64,000 bases of DNA. It comes from Phytohabitans suffuscus. Its GTDB lineage: Bacteria > Actinomycetota > Actinomycetes > Mycobacteriales > Micromonosporaceae. Positions within the stretch are counted from its first letter, which is position 1. Each line of letters begins with the position of its first letter. The notes under the pieces are model-generated. The model was given only the letters and a program-made list of their open reading frames with translations. It made no database searches and was not told the origin of the DNA. The position numbers and the translations under genes are program-made. Location of the stretch: positions 2,480,001 to 2,544,000 of the forward strand of contig NZ_AP022871.1 of assembly GCF_011764565.1 (NCBI RefSeq), in the 5' to 3' direction. Below are positions 26,270 to 35,443 of this stretch, in pieces.

Positions 26270-27231
26270 TGCTCCCCCTCCCCGTCGTCCGCTGGACGTC
26301 CGTCGCTGGTCTCATTGTCTATCGCGTCGAGCTCAGCGAGTAGGTCCATTTGGTTCGCTGCCACTTCCGCCGATTTGCGAGGTCTGCGCAGTTTAGCCCG
26401 CCCAACCGCCTGATATGCCTGTGTACGGCCCTGGACGGCGTTGTCCTCGGGCGTCCGCAAGATCCGCACCAGGCCCTCGCGGCTGCCCGTCGTGGGCAGG
26501 TACTGGAAGTTCAACGGCTCCTCGTCGGCTAGCTGCCGGACCGCGTCACCAACCTTCTTCTTGATCTTCTGCTGGGCCTGCCGACCGTACAGAGCGAAGT
26601 GAGGCGTCGCCCGCTCAGCAAGGCTGACGAGGGTCAGCTGGGGCAGCCGTAGTGACATGGCGGCGACGAGAGCGGCCAGCACACGCGGCTTGATCACGTC
26701 CACATCCGAATCCTGATCGAACGAGATCAGCCGGGCCGGAGGACCCAACAATGAGACCGGGCCGCCGGCGAAGACCGCCCTCAGCTGAGCGCTGGCGGCA
26801 CCCGCTCGATCCAGCGACACCCCGCTATCAGAGACGGCCACGATCGGGTATGTCAGCCCGGCGTTCGCCAACCCGAGACGGACCCGCTCCAGATGTTCTC
26901 CGAGACACAGGTAGACGGCCTCCACGGTTGGCTGTGTACGCACGGTCAGCGTGACATACGCGGACTGCACCACCGCTGGCGCCGGCAACTGCCCGTACTT
27001 GATCGCCTGCTCCACCTCGATGTTCGGCCCGGACTTCGCCTCGACCAAGACGAGATGATTGGTATCGGCGTGGAACAGCAGACAGTCGATGGTCACCGCG
27101 CCACCCGCGCCCACGGCCGGGATCTCCAACCCAGCCAGCCGGAACCCCGCGTCGGCCAACGCCGGAGGCGTCACGTCATTGGGCAGAAGAAGGCTCAGGA
27201 GCGCGTTAATCGGCAGCAGTCGCTCTTCCAC
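26266..27231 (-). CDS. RecB-like PD-(D/E)xK nuclease-domain protein, unassigned
   Basis: The 321-aa protein carries a nuclease signature near its N-terminus: Asp49 in VTIDCLLF, then LVLVEAKSG with Glu64-x-Lys66, and Gln75-xxx-Tyr79 in EVEQAIKYGQL. The order D, ExK, QxxxY is that of RecB/Cas4-type PD-(D/E)xK nucleases. The middle is mixed alpha/beta (VYLCLGEHLERVRLGL, LPQLTLVSLAERATPHFALY). The C-terminus is lysine-rich and then very acidic (DNETSDGRPADDGEGE). No methylase or helicase accompanies it; the only partner is the coupled gene 25226-26269. I infer a DNA-cutting effector of a small defence or conflict module. The fold assignment is from motif spacing only. Confidence 0.65.
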   Translation of the reverse strand: MEERLLPINALLSLLLPNDVTPPALADAGFRLAGLEIPAVGAGGAVTIDCLLFHADTNHLVLVEAKSGPNIEVEQAIKYGQLPAPAVVQSAYVTLTVRTQPTVEAVYLCLGEHLERVRLGLANAGLTYPIVAVSDSGVSLDRAGAASAQLRAVFAGGPVSLLGPPARLISFDQDSDVDVIKPRVLAALVAAMSLRLPQLTLVSLAERATPHFALYGRQAQQKIKKKVGDAVRQLADEEPLNFQYLPTTGSREGLVRILRTPEDNAVQGRTQAYQAVGRAKLRRPRKSAEVAANQMDLLAELDAIDNETSDGRPADDGEGEQ

Positions 27232-27831
27232 CCACTGATCCCTTCATGTTGCTCTCCGCACCCTACAGGCGCCGCACCAGCCCGGCACTCACCGCTACAC
27301 AACAGGTCAGAACCAATCGGGCTCGGAAGAATCGTTCACATCGACACCCCGCCGACCGCGGCCATGAGTGTCAGCGCCCAGCGCAGTGTGGCGCAGATGC
27401 GTACGGCCGGGTCCACCACCTCGTCGACATATCCGCGGTGAAGATCGCCTCCGGGATCTACCTGAGATCGCGCTAACCGACCGTCTGGTAGCCGACAACG
27501 AGCGTGGCCGAACAGGCATGGGACTTGATCATTGGTCAGCACACACTGCGTCGGTGACTAATCACATGCGCGGCACCCGTTGCAAGATCCCTGGCGGGTC
27601 GGTGCCAGCAGGGCACGCGGCCCCGGCCGGCCACCATGCCGCCGCCGGTTGCACCGCCACCGTGGAAGAAGCCGCCGGGATAGGCCGGCATTGGAACTGA
27701 CCCAGCCGTATCGTCGGTCGTCAGGTGAAGCTGCAGAACAACTCGATCGGGTTACGGCCCAGACGTATTTGTCAGGGGGTTCAGGCAAACTCTGCTGTGC
27801 TGGCATCGCTTAGCGACTTGATTGGCGCTCC
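27232..27831. other. 600-bp divergent intergenic region between the nuclease pair and jetA
   Basis: No frame has convincing protein composition. It separates two divergent operons and should hold both promoters, but I cannot point to clear -10/-35 boxes or repeats. Jumbled short stretches suggest degraded coding DNA. Confidence 0.35.
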
Positions 27832-29289
27832 ATGGAGATCACAAGCGAACGGATCCGGGCGACACTGGACTCGAACCCGACCCTGACGCTGCTCAAGGCG
27901 TACTCAAGAGACTGGGTGCTGCCGCTGTTCGCCGAGCATCTCGAGCAGGTTGACGGGTCGGTTTCCGCCGAGTGGTTCCACGAACGAGTTTCCGAAGCGC
28001 GCGAGCAGATCCCCGAGTGGCAGGGCAGCGTCGCACCTGCCGAGCACTGCCGCGACTGGGTCGAGAAGCGCTGGCTGGAGACCGAGACGCTCAATGGGCG
28101 CCTGAGGTACCGCTTGTCGCCGTACTCACTGCGGGCGCTGCGTTTCGTCCGCGAGCTTGTCGAGGGTGAGACGACCGTCAGTAGCGCCCGCCTCGGCTCC
28201 ATCTCACACGCGGTACGGCTCCTAGCCGACATGACCAACCCAGACCGGAAAGTTCAAGTGCGGCGCATCGACAAGCAGATCGCCGAACTGCGCAAGAGAC
28301 GCGACGACATCGCCTCCGGCCGAGTGCGGCTGGCGACTCTGGAGGAGATGAAGCAGCAGCTGCGCGAGATCCTCGCGATGACGCGGTCCCTGCCGGCCGA
28401 TTTCCGGCAGCTGCGGTCCATGGTGGAAGACCGTCACCAAGATGTCGCACGACGGGCCATGGTCCAGGGACCGCCCAAGGCGGACCTCGTGGAGGATTAC
28501 CTTCGTGAGAACGATCTGCTATCGAGGACGAGCCAAGGGACGGCATACCTCGGGTTCTCCCGACTGCTGTCGTCCGCGCAGACCGAGCAGCTTCGCGCCG
28601 ACGTCGACCAGATCCTCGCCCAGGAGTTCGCGCGCGAGCACATGACTGCGGCACAGCGTGAAGAACTCGACAGCATGCTCTCGACCCTCCTGGCCGCAGA
28701 GCTCGACGTGCAGAACAGCTATTTGCGCTGGTCGGCATCGTTGCGCCGCTTCCTCACGCGTGCCGCCCACGGCCGTCATCAACGGCTTCTCAGCCTGGCT
28801 GACCGCGCCCTGCACGCCGGCGCCACCTGGGTACAGGCCGAGCCCGGGCAGCGGTATGTCCCGCAGGACATGCTCAGCGTGGGCCCACTCGCCGTTGTCG
28901 ACATCTCGCAGACCCAGCTGTGGCGTGACCACGGATCGCAGGAGGTCGTCGTCGAGGTCACCGAACAGCGCCGGACGCTGCCCACCGAGGACCGGGCCGC
29001 CCTTCGGTTGGCCGCCGGCACCAGCGCCCGAGCGGTCGGACGCACGATTAACAGGCTGCTCGCCGGCAGGCCGGTGGTGACCGGCGCCGAGGTTTTCGAC
29101 GCCACCCCGGCTGAATTCCAGCGTCTGGGCACCTTGGTGAGCCTGCTCGACCTCGCCGTCATGCACGGGCAGGTCGACGTCGACCTCGTCGAGACGGTAC
29201 GGCTGTCCGGCGACCGAGCCACCGCCCTAGTGGCGTCGCTGCCCCACCTCGTCTTCGACGCCCCCGTGCCTACGAAGGAGATGCCGTGA
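27832..29289 (+). CDS. jetA: Wadjet system protein JetA (DUF3375)
   Basis: The 485-aa protein matches the type I JetA/DUF3375 plan. It has an N-terminal winged-helix-like part (IRATLDSNPTLTLLKAYSRD, FHERVSEAREQIPEW, RYRLSPYSLRALRFVRELVE), then coiled-coil helices (RRIDKQIAELRKRRDDIASG), and the C-terminal part (LLDLAVMHGQVDVD). JetA is the kleisin-like subunit of an SMC-like complex that recognises and helps cut closed circular plasmids. The gene is first of four with one-to-four-base overlaps. No good ribosome binding site precedes the ATG at 27832. Confidence 0.9.
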   Translation: MEITSERIRATLDSNPTLTLLKAYSRDWVLPLFAEHLEQVDGSVSAEWFHERVSEAREQIPEWQGSVAPAEHCRDWVEKRWLETETLNGRLRYRLSPYSLRALRFVRELVEGETTVSSARLGSISHAVRLLADMTNPDRKVQVRRIDKQIAELRKRRDDIASGRVRLATLEEMKQQLREILAMTRSLPADFRQLRSMVEDRHQDVARRAMVQGPPKADLVEDYLRENDLLSRTSQGTAYLGFSRLLSSAQTEQLRADVDQILAQEFAREHMTAAQREELDSMLSTLLAAELDVQNSYLRWSASLRRFLTRAAHGRHQRLLSLADRALHAGATWVQAEPGQRYVPQDMLSVGPLAVVDISQTQLWRDHGSQEVVVEVTEQRRTLPTEDRAALRLAAGTSARAVGRTINRLLAGRPVVTGAEVFDATPAEFQRLGTLVSLLDLAVMHGQVDVDLVETVRLSGDRATALVASLPHLVFDAPVPTKEMP

Positions 29290-29990
29290 GCGAGCGCATC
29301 GACCTCCTCGACGAAGACTCGACGCCTGACAACAACGTAGACGAGTACGCCTTCGAAGATGACGAACCGGACAGCCCAGGCGGGTCACACCTGCCGACCG
29401 CGGCACGTCGAGCGCTGACGAGCCTGCTGACCCATCGATTCATCACCCGATCCCGCAACCGATCCGCGTGGGAGGCGCTGCTGGCGTACGAGAACGAGAT
29501 CCGTGAACGTCTCGCCGACATGTACCTCTTGCTCATCGTCGACAAGGACTACGAGGTGGCGTTCAAGCGGCAGGACCCGGCAGAGGACGCGCCGAAGCTG
29601 CTGCGCCGCGACAAACCGCTGCACCGTGACGCGTCCCTGCTGCTGATCCACCTGCGCAAGGAACACACATACACGGACGCAACCGACGACCCGGTCATGA
29701 TCACCCGGGCGCAGGTGGCCGAGTTCCTGCGCCCGTTCCGAGAGGACGGCGATGGCGACGAGGCCAGGTTCGAGCGCCGCGTGGACGCCGCCATCCGCGC
29801 TGTGGCCGAGTTGAGGCTGCTGACACCGGACCCGGACGCGGACTACCTGTTCACCGTCTCACCCGCTGTCGTTCCCCTGATCGGTGTCGATGAGGTGATG
29901 CGCATGGAGCGGTACTTCGTTCAGGCGGCGACGGCAGCGGGTGTGACGGCCGAGGCCGCGAACAAGGTGAACGGCGAGGATCTCGCATGA
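29286..29990 (+). CDS. jetB: Wadjet system protein JetB (DUF4194)
   Basis: 234 aa, starting at a GTG that overlaps the jetA stop (GTGA). An acidic N-terminal tail (DLLDEDSTPDNNVDEYAFED) precedes winged-helix domains typical of DUF4194/KITE subunits (ALLAYENEIRERLADMYLLL, HRDASLLLIHLRKEHTYTD, RRVDAAIRAVAELRLLTPDP). JetB dimerises and bridges JetA to the JetC heads in characterised Wadjet complexes. Length and order fit type I. Confidence 0.9.
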   Translation: MSERIDLLDEDSTPDNNVDEYAFEDDEPDSPGGSHLPTAARRALTSLLTHRFITRSRNRSAWEALLAYENEIRERLADMYLLLIVDKDYEVAFKRQDPAEDAPKLLRRDKPLHRDASLLLIHLRKEHTYTDATDDPVMITRAQVAEFLRPFREDGDGDEARFERRVDAAIRAVAELRLLTPDPDADYLFTVSPAVVPLIGVDEVMRMERYFVQAATAAGVTAEAANKVNGEDLA

Positions 29991-32900
29991 CCACGCCACA
30001 TGCGGCCGCCGGACTGGACACCGACGGGCAAGGGGCGGCGCAATTCCGCATCAGCCAGGTGCAAATCCTCAACTGGGGCGCGTATTCGGGCCTGCAAACC
30101 ATGACCGTGGCGCGGACAGGGACCGCGATCGTCGGCCCGTCCGGCCGTGGCAAGTCAACTTTGCTGGACGCTATGGCCTCGGTGATCCTGCCCAATCCGC
30201 AGGAGTTCAACCAGGCTGCCCGCGACGACCGCGGCAAGAAGCGTGAACGGACCGTCTACTCGTACGCGCGCGGTCACACCGACCAGCGGCAGGACGAAAA
30301 CCGGCGCTCCGCGACGACGAACTACCTGCGACCACCGGCCGGGCCAGGGTTTCCCAGCGGTGCGGCGATCACATGGCAAACCGGTGACGGGCGCCGCGCT
30401 ACCGCGTTCCGGCTGGCCTGGGTCGGCCCGGACGCCGACGGACCGGAGGCGATCAACGCCGCTACCGTGTACGGGTTCGTCAACGACCACTTCGACCTGG
30501 CACAACTCCATGGAATCACCGCTATCCGCCAAGGCGCCTCCCCGCTGTCGAAGACCTCCCTGGAACGTCTGGTCGACCAGAACCGGGGCGATGTCGTGGA
30601 TTCCTCGCAGGCGCGTGTGCACGCGAAGATGCGCAGCGTCATGGGTATGGGCTCCACCGACGAGTCGCAACGCCTGGCCATGCAACTGCTGCGGCGTGCC
30701 CAAGCGTCCAAGGGGATCTTCTCCATCAACGCCCTGTTCAAGGACTTCGTGCTTACCGAACCGCTCGCGCTGGCCCGGTGGGACGTCGCCCTCGAGGCGT
30801 ACCGGGAGGCATCACGGCTGTACGACGAGTTCGAGACGGCACGCCGCCGTACCCAGACGCTGGCCCCGCTTCCCGCAATCGCCGAGAAGTACCGCGCCGC
30901 CGGCGCCGACTACGTGGCCAAGAACGGGCTGCTGAGGGGTGACGGCGACGGCCCCACACGGATTCATGTGTGGCACGCGGAGAAGGTGGCCGAATGGGCC
31001 GAGACCGCCATCGACGACAACCGCCTCGCCAAGGCGATGATAGACGAGGAGTCCGCGGCCGCTGTTAAGGCGGCCGAAGCCGCCGACCGGCGCGAGCAGG
31101 ATACGATCGCCCAGCTCATCGCGGCTGGAGGCGACCGTTCGGAACTCGTCAAAGTACAGCTCAGGCATGCGAAGGAAGCCCTGGAACGGGTCGAAACAGA
31201 GCGGCAGCGGTTCGAGAGCCGCCTGTCCGTGTTCGGGTTGTCCCTGCCCACCTCGCCAGGCGACGTGACGCTTACGCACGCCAGCCTCGACAACCTTGCC
31301 ACCGACGAAGAGACGTTGCTGAAAAAGGCCGCCGAGAAAGCCACCGGGGCCGCTGGACAGCTCTGGAAGCTGCGCCAGGACGCCGAGGCGAAAAAGCGCG
31401 AGATTGCCGGGTTGCGGGCACGACGCAGCCTTATCCCCGAGGACGCTGACGCGCGGCGCAACCGGATCGCTTCCGCCCTTGACCTCGAAATCGACCGGGT
31501 CCGGTACGCCGGAGAGCTACTACAGCTCAAGCCCGAGCACCGTCGGTGGGAGAAGGCAGTCGTTGGCCTCCTGCTGCCATTGTCGAGCACCCTCCTTGTC
31601 GCCAGCAACGACTTCGGTCGTGTGCGGCGGTACGTGCACGACCACGACATGCAGGGGTCGATCACCATCACCCCCGCGGTCTCCGGCTCACCGAGTCCCG
31701 TCCAGATGGACGGTAGTGTCCCGGCACTGCTCGACATCGCCGACCACCCGTTCCACGGCTGGCTCGCGAGCGAACTGCACGAGACCGCGAACTACCACTG
31801 CGTGGAAACTGACGCGGAGCTGGACAACCGGCCTCCCGGATGGGCACGCGGTTCGATCACTCCGGCCGGCATGCGGACAGGTGCGCGGCAGCGGTTCACC
31901 AAGGACGACCGCCGCCTGCGCTATCCCTGGCTCGGGTGGGACATCCGTCGGCTGCTGCAGGATCTGGCCGACGAGTTCGAGTCGATCCAGCGGGAGCTAA
32001 AGGTCGCCGAAGTGTCGGCGGATGAAGCCAACCTGCGCCGCGAGTCACTTCGCCGCCGACGGGACGAACTGCGCGCGATCCACGCTGACCTGACCTGGGA
32101 CCGGATCGACAGGTCCGTTGCCCAGCAGCGGATCGAAGAACTCGAACCCCAGCTCGCGCAGGGCAACTCTCCCGAAGTCGCGCACCTGACGCAGCTGTTA
32201 CACGAGCAGCGTGAGAAGGCCGTCGCGGCCAGCAGCGAGGTCAAACGACTCGAGCAAGAGCAGAACAGAATCGCCAAGGAGTGGGGCGACCTTGTCACAG
32301 TCGTGGACGAGGCGAAGGACCGCGTCGAGGACGCGCCGCCACTGATCGCCGACGAACGCGCCGCCCTCGCCGCCATACCATTCGCCGCGCCGGTCGGCAC
32401 CACCGGGGTCACGGCTAGCCTGAGGGCAGCGATCGAGAGCCTGCGCGGACAGATCGAACGGCACAAGGAGGACCGAGAGAAGCTCGAGTCCGCCGTCCTA
32501 GGCCACATCGCCGCATACCGGAATCTGGATGAACGAACCGCACGCGAGACAGACGGCACGATCGAATCCCTGCCATCGGTCCTGGCGATCTACCAACAAC
32601 TGGTGACCGACGACCTGCCCCGCGCAAAGCAGGCTTGGCTGGCGAAAGTCGACGACGACATGAACCGGCAACTACGCGGTCTACTCGTACAGATCGACGA
32701 CGACGCCCGGTCCATCAAGCGAGGACTGGCCCCGATCAACGACGTACTGCGCCACGTGCGGTTCCGAGCAGACGCCACATTGAGCATCGAATCGGTCGAG
32801 CGACCAAGCAGCGACCTGAAGGACTTCCGTCAGATCATCACCCGGTACACCAGCAACACCGTTGGCAGGGACGCCGAACGGGACGCCGACCAGGTGGAGA

Positions 32901-33406
32901 AGTCCTTCACCCGACTGCGCAAGCACCTGGCCAAACTCGACGACCAGTCGCGAGCCGGGGAAGCATGGCGGCGGCGAGTGTTCGACGCCCGCGAACACGT
33001 CGAGTTCCAAGCGATCGAAACCCGCCCCGACGGGGTCAAAGTCGTCCATGACGGCGTCTCCGGCATGAGCGGCGGCGAAGGACAAGAGCTGATCGCGTTC
33101 ATCCTCGGCGCTGCCCTACGGTTCCGCCTCGGCGAAGGCCACGAAGGCCCGCCCAGCTACGCATCGATCATCCTCGACGAGGGTTTCGTTAAAGCCGACA
33201 GCGACTACACCGGCCGAGCCCTATCCGCTCTACGGGCCCTCGGCTTCCAGCTGATCGTGGGCGCCCCACGCGAGAAGGCGACCGCCTTCGAGGACTACGT
33301 GGAATCCGTCGCCTACATCAACCTCGACGTCGCCGACCCCACCCGTGTGCGCATCTACCCCATGACAATGAAGGAGGCGCTACGCCTCGAGGAAGAGCCG
33401 CAGTAA
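29987..33406 (+). CDS. jetC: Wadjet SMC-like ATPase JetC
   Basis: 1139 aa with the SMC/MukB-like layout. Walker A is G50PSGRGKS57 near the N-terminus. Long helical arms carry coiled-coil runs (EKVAEWAETAIDDNRLAKAM, LRQDAEAKKREIAGLRARRS, and about residues 650-790). A central hinge-like part lies around 510-620. The ABC signature GMSGGEGQE is near residue 1025 and Walker B ASIILDEGF near 1060. It is the ATP-driven loop-extruding motor that measures DNA topology. The start overlaps jetB by ATGA. All ATPase motifs are intact, so the system could be functional. Confidence 0.95.
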   Translation: MTTPHAAAGLDTDGQGAAQFRISQVQILNWGAYSGLQTMTVARTGTAIVGPSGRGKSTLLDAMASVILPNPQEFNQAARDDRGKKRERTVYSYARGHTDQRQDENRRSATTNYLRPPAGPGFPSGAAITWQTGDGRRATAFRLAWVGPDADGPEAINAATVYGFVNDHFDLAQLHGITAIRQGASPLSKTSLERLVDQNRGDVVDSSQARVHAKMRSVMGMGSTDESQRLAMQLLRRAQASKGIFSINALFKDFVLTEPLALARWDVALEAYREASRLYDEFETARRRTQTLAPLPAIAEKYRAAGADYVAKNGLLRGDGDGPTRIHVWHAEKVAEWAETAIDDNRLAKAMIDEESAAAVKAAEAADRREQDTIAQLIAAGGDRSELVKVQLRHAKEALERVETERQRFESRLSVFGLSLPTSPGDVTLTHASLDNLATDEETLLKKAAEKATGAAGQLWKLRQDAEAKKREIAGLRARRSLIPEDADARRNRIASALDLEIDRVRYAGELLQLKPEHRRWEKAVVGLLLPLSSTLLVASNDFGRVRRYVHDHDMQGSITITPAVSGSPSPVQMDGSVPALLDIADHPFHGWLASELHETANYHCVETDAELDNRPPGWARGSITPAGMRTGARQRFTKDDRRLRYPWLGWDIRRLLQDLADEFESIQRELKVAEVSADEANLRRESLRRRRDELRAIHADLTWDRIDRSVAQQRIEELEPQLAQGNSPEVAHLTQLLHEQREKAVAASSEVKRLEQEQNRIAKEWGDLVTVVDEAKDRVEDAPPLIADERAALAAIPFAAPVGTTGVTASLRAAIESLRGQIERHKEDREKLESAVLGHIAAYRNLDERTARETDGTIESLPSVLAIYQQLVTDDLPRAKQAWLAKVDDDMNRQLRGLLVQIDDDARSIKRGLAPINDVLRHVRFRADATLSIESVERPSSDLKDFRQIITRYTSNTVGRDAERDADQVEKSFTRLRKHLAKLDDQSRAGEAWRRRVFDAREHVEFQAIETRPDGVKVVHDGVSGMSGGEGQELIAFILGAALRFRLGEGHEGPPSYASIILDEGFVKADSDYTGRALSALRALGFQLIVGAPREKATAFEDYVESVAYINLDVADPTRVRIYPMTMKEALRLEEEPQ

Positions 33407-34632
33407 TGCGAGATCCCGACCTGGTGCTGGATCAGATACGCGCCCGGTACCACAAGAATTGGCGCGACTGGCTGTTGCACGGCAACGAAGCCACGTTTTC
33501 GTTTCCCCTCGCCGCCCCGTCGGCGCAGGCGATCGCCCGCGATTCCGACGCCGTCGGCCCGTGGATGCGAGTCTGGCGTAACTGGTCGCATGCACACCCG
33601 GCCGCTCAGCTGCGCAGCGCCACCCGCCGCACCGTCGTAGGCGCTCAGGAGATATTCACCCACCTGGACCTTTCCACGGTCGACGAGCTTGTCGTCCTAG
33701 ACCGGGACCTGGCCGACCACTGGCTGCGGGCGAAATCCAGATGGGCGCGGCTGCGTACTGTGCCCGGCGGTGTGGCCGCGGAGCGGATACGCCCTTATCT
33801 GCAGCAGATCGTCGATCTGGACAACGCCGACTTCGAGATTCTGCTCGATGCCGCCACCTGGTTCACTCAAAACCCACGTTCTGGACTGACTATCCGGCAG
33901 GTGCCCGTGTTGGGCATGCACACCAAGTGGCTTGCCCGAAACCGCCGGCTCGTCCTTGCCTGCCTCAACATCAACCAACAAGCGTCTGCCAACATCGACC
34001 AGCCAGAAGAGGACCTGGAGCAAGATGACCTGGACCCGCTCGGGCTCAAGGCGCTGCCCGTGCATGTTCATGTGATCCTGGCCGACCCCGCCGACCGCGA
34101 ACGGGTATGCGGCCTACGGCACGTGAGCGCACCCCTGCCGGAGATCAACGCGCTGCCCGTCCGCCCTACGACCGTCTTGATCGTCGAAAACAAGGAATCC
34201 GCCTACCTGGTTCCCGACCAATCCGGGACCGTGGTCATCCACTCGCTTGGCAACCACCTCAACGTCCTAGACGAGATCGGCTGGCTGGACGGCGCGCGTC
34301 ATCTGTACTGGGGAGACCTCGACCGCGCCGGACTGACCCTGCTGTCACGGGCCCGTACTCGGCTACCGCGCCTCGTCTCCGTCCTGATGGATCCGGTCAC
34401 GCTCGAAGAGCACAACGCTCTTGCCGTCAAGGACGAAACACGAGCCGACACGCCGGATCCCAATCTCACGGATATCGAAACCGCTGCCCTGGCTGCACTA
34501 TCCACGGACTACGACACCCATGTGCGCCTCGAGCAGGAACGGCTTCCGTCACCGTTCGTCCTCGACCGGCTAAGCCGCGCCATGAAGAACACGGGTTCGG
34601 CCATCGACGATAGAGGCAGCGGTTCTCATTGA
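33406..34632 (+). CDS. jetD: Wadjet nuclease JetD (DUF3322/DUF2220, TOPRIM-like)
   Basis: 408 aa, start overlapping the jetC stop by one base (TAATG). The N-terminal DUF3322 region (VLDQIRARYHKNWRDWLLHG) and the C-terminal DUF2220 TOPRIM-type nuclease domain are present. VLIVENKESAYLV holds the catalytic glutamate and HLYWGDLDRAGLTLL holds the metal-binding D-x-D. JetD makes the cut in plasmid DNA once JetABC has detected a small circle. The four-gene set jetA-jetB-jetC-jetD in this order defines type I Wadjet, complete here. Confidence 0.9.
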   Translation: MRDPDLVLDQIRARYHKNWRDWLLHGNEATFSFPLAAPSAQAIARDSDAVGPWMRVWRNWSHAHPAAQLRSATRRTVVGAQEIFTHLDLSTVDELVVLDRDLADHWLRAKSRWARLRTVPGGVAAERIRPYLQQIVDLDNADFEILLDAATWFTQNPRSGLTIRQVPVLGMHTKWLARNRRLVLACLNINQQASANIDQPEEDLEQDDLDPLGLKALPVHVHVILADPADRERVCGLRHVSAPLPEINALPVRPTTVLIVENKESAYLVPDQSGTVVIHSLGNHLNVLDEIGWLDGARHLYWGDLDRAGLTLLSRARTRLPRLVSVLMDPVTLEEHNALAVKDETRADTPDPNLTDIETAALAALSTDYDTHVRLEQERLPSPFVLDRLSRAMKNTGSAIDDRGSGSH

Positions 34633-34746
34633 TCGTCGTGGCGTAGCCCGGTCAGCGTGGCGGTCGAGCAGTACACGGGGTCGGGTTGCCCGGGGTTTTG
34701 CACCCTGGGCTCCCATAGAACGGAGCGCGGCAGTCACCGACAAACT

Positions 34747-35280
34747 TCAAGTCCGGCCGATACTCGCACGGCTAATTGCTTGTTCGAGAAGGGGCCAGCC
34801 GCGTTCGAGACCTCCGGCCCAGGTCCATTCGTAGTTCTTGACGCCGAATTCGGCGGGCTCCGGTTGTCGTCCGGTAGCCTCGGCGATCTGTAGGTAGTAG
34901 ATGCTGCGGGCGGCGAGCCTGGCAATCTCGCCGTAGCGGTCCACAGCGTCTGGATCGCTGGTATACAGTTCGTCGTCGTAATATTGGCCGCCAATTGCGA
35001 CGTAGACAGCGTTGACGAACTCGTCCGCACTGGTCGGCAAAAGGTCAACCCGACGTGTCATGGCTGGCGCCTTTTCACCGATGGCCGTGTACAGCTTGGC
35101 GAGGTCGCCGTTGAACCAGTGGTTCGCCGCGCCTGCTGCCGGCTTGGCGAACTGGCGGAACGTCGGGGGTTTTCCTCGGACGGCGATAAGTCGGTGCAGT
35201 TCGCGGGCTACGGCGTCGCCGCCCCCGCCGTCAGTGGGTGCGCGGCGGCCCGGATGGCTCCGCTGGATCGCCGCCGCCAC
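34747..35280 (-). CDS. Unknown 177-aa island protein
   Basis: A soluble protein with helical, protein-like content: LIAVRGKPPTFRQFAKPAAG, HWFNGDLAKLYTAIGEKAP, GEIARLAARSIYYLQIAEAT and a conserved-looking end NYEWTWAGGLERGWPLLEQA. No known domain is apparent. The first 20 residues look like non-coding translation, so the true start may be internal. It lies on the strand opposite jetABCD and converges on jetD, with 114 bp between stops. It is cargo of the tRNA-Lys island. A role in defence or DNA binding is possible but unsupported. Confidence 0.5.
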   Translation of the reverse strand: MAAAIQRSHPGRRAPTDGGGGDAVARELHRLIAVRGKPPTFRQFAKPAAGAANHWFNGDLAKLYTAIGEKAPAMTRRVDLLPTSADEFVNAVYVAIGGQYYDDELYTSDPDAVDRYGEIARLAARSIYYLQIAEATGRQPEPAEFGVKNYEWTWAGGLERGWPLLEQAISRASIGRT

Positions 35281-35443
35281 CGCAGCCCTCGCGGCGGTCG
35301 GCCGTTGCCACCGCAGCCGTATAGATCAGGGGCGCCGAGTACCGAGCGATCACAGCACCACTTGGCCACTAATCTGCTTCCGCGCCGACGAGCGCCGCCG
35401 CCCCTCACCTTCGGTGACGATCGGATCGCGGCATGATAGGTCA

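Noticed and set aside
24914..26413. 499-codon plus-strand frame starting VRRQGLEPRTRGL
   Set aside because: Its start is simply the translation of the tRNA-Lys remnant, and the rest is antisense to the nuclease-partner gene.
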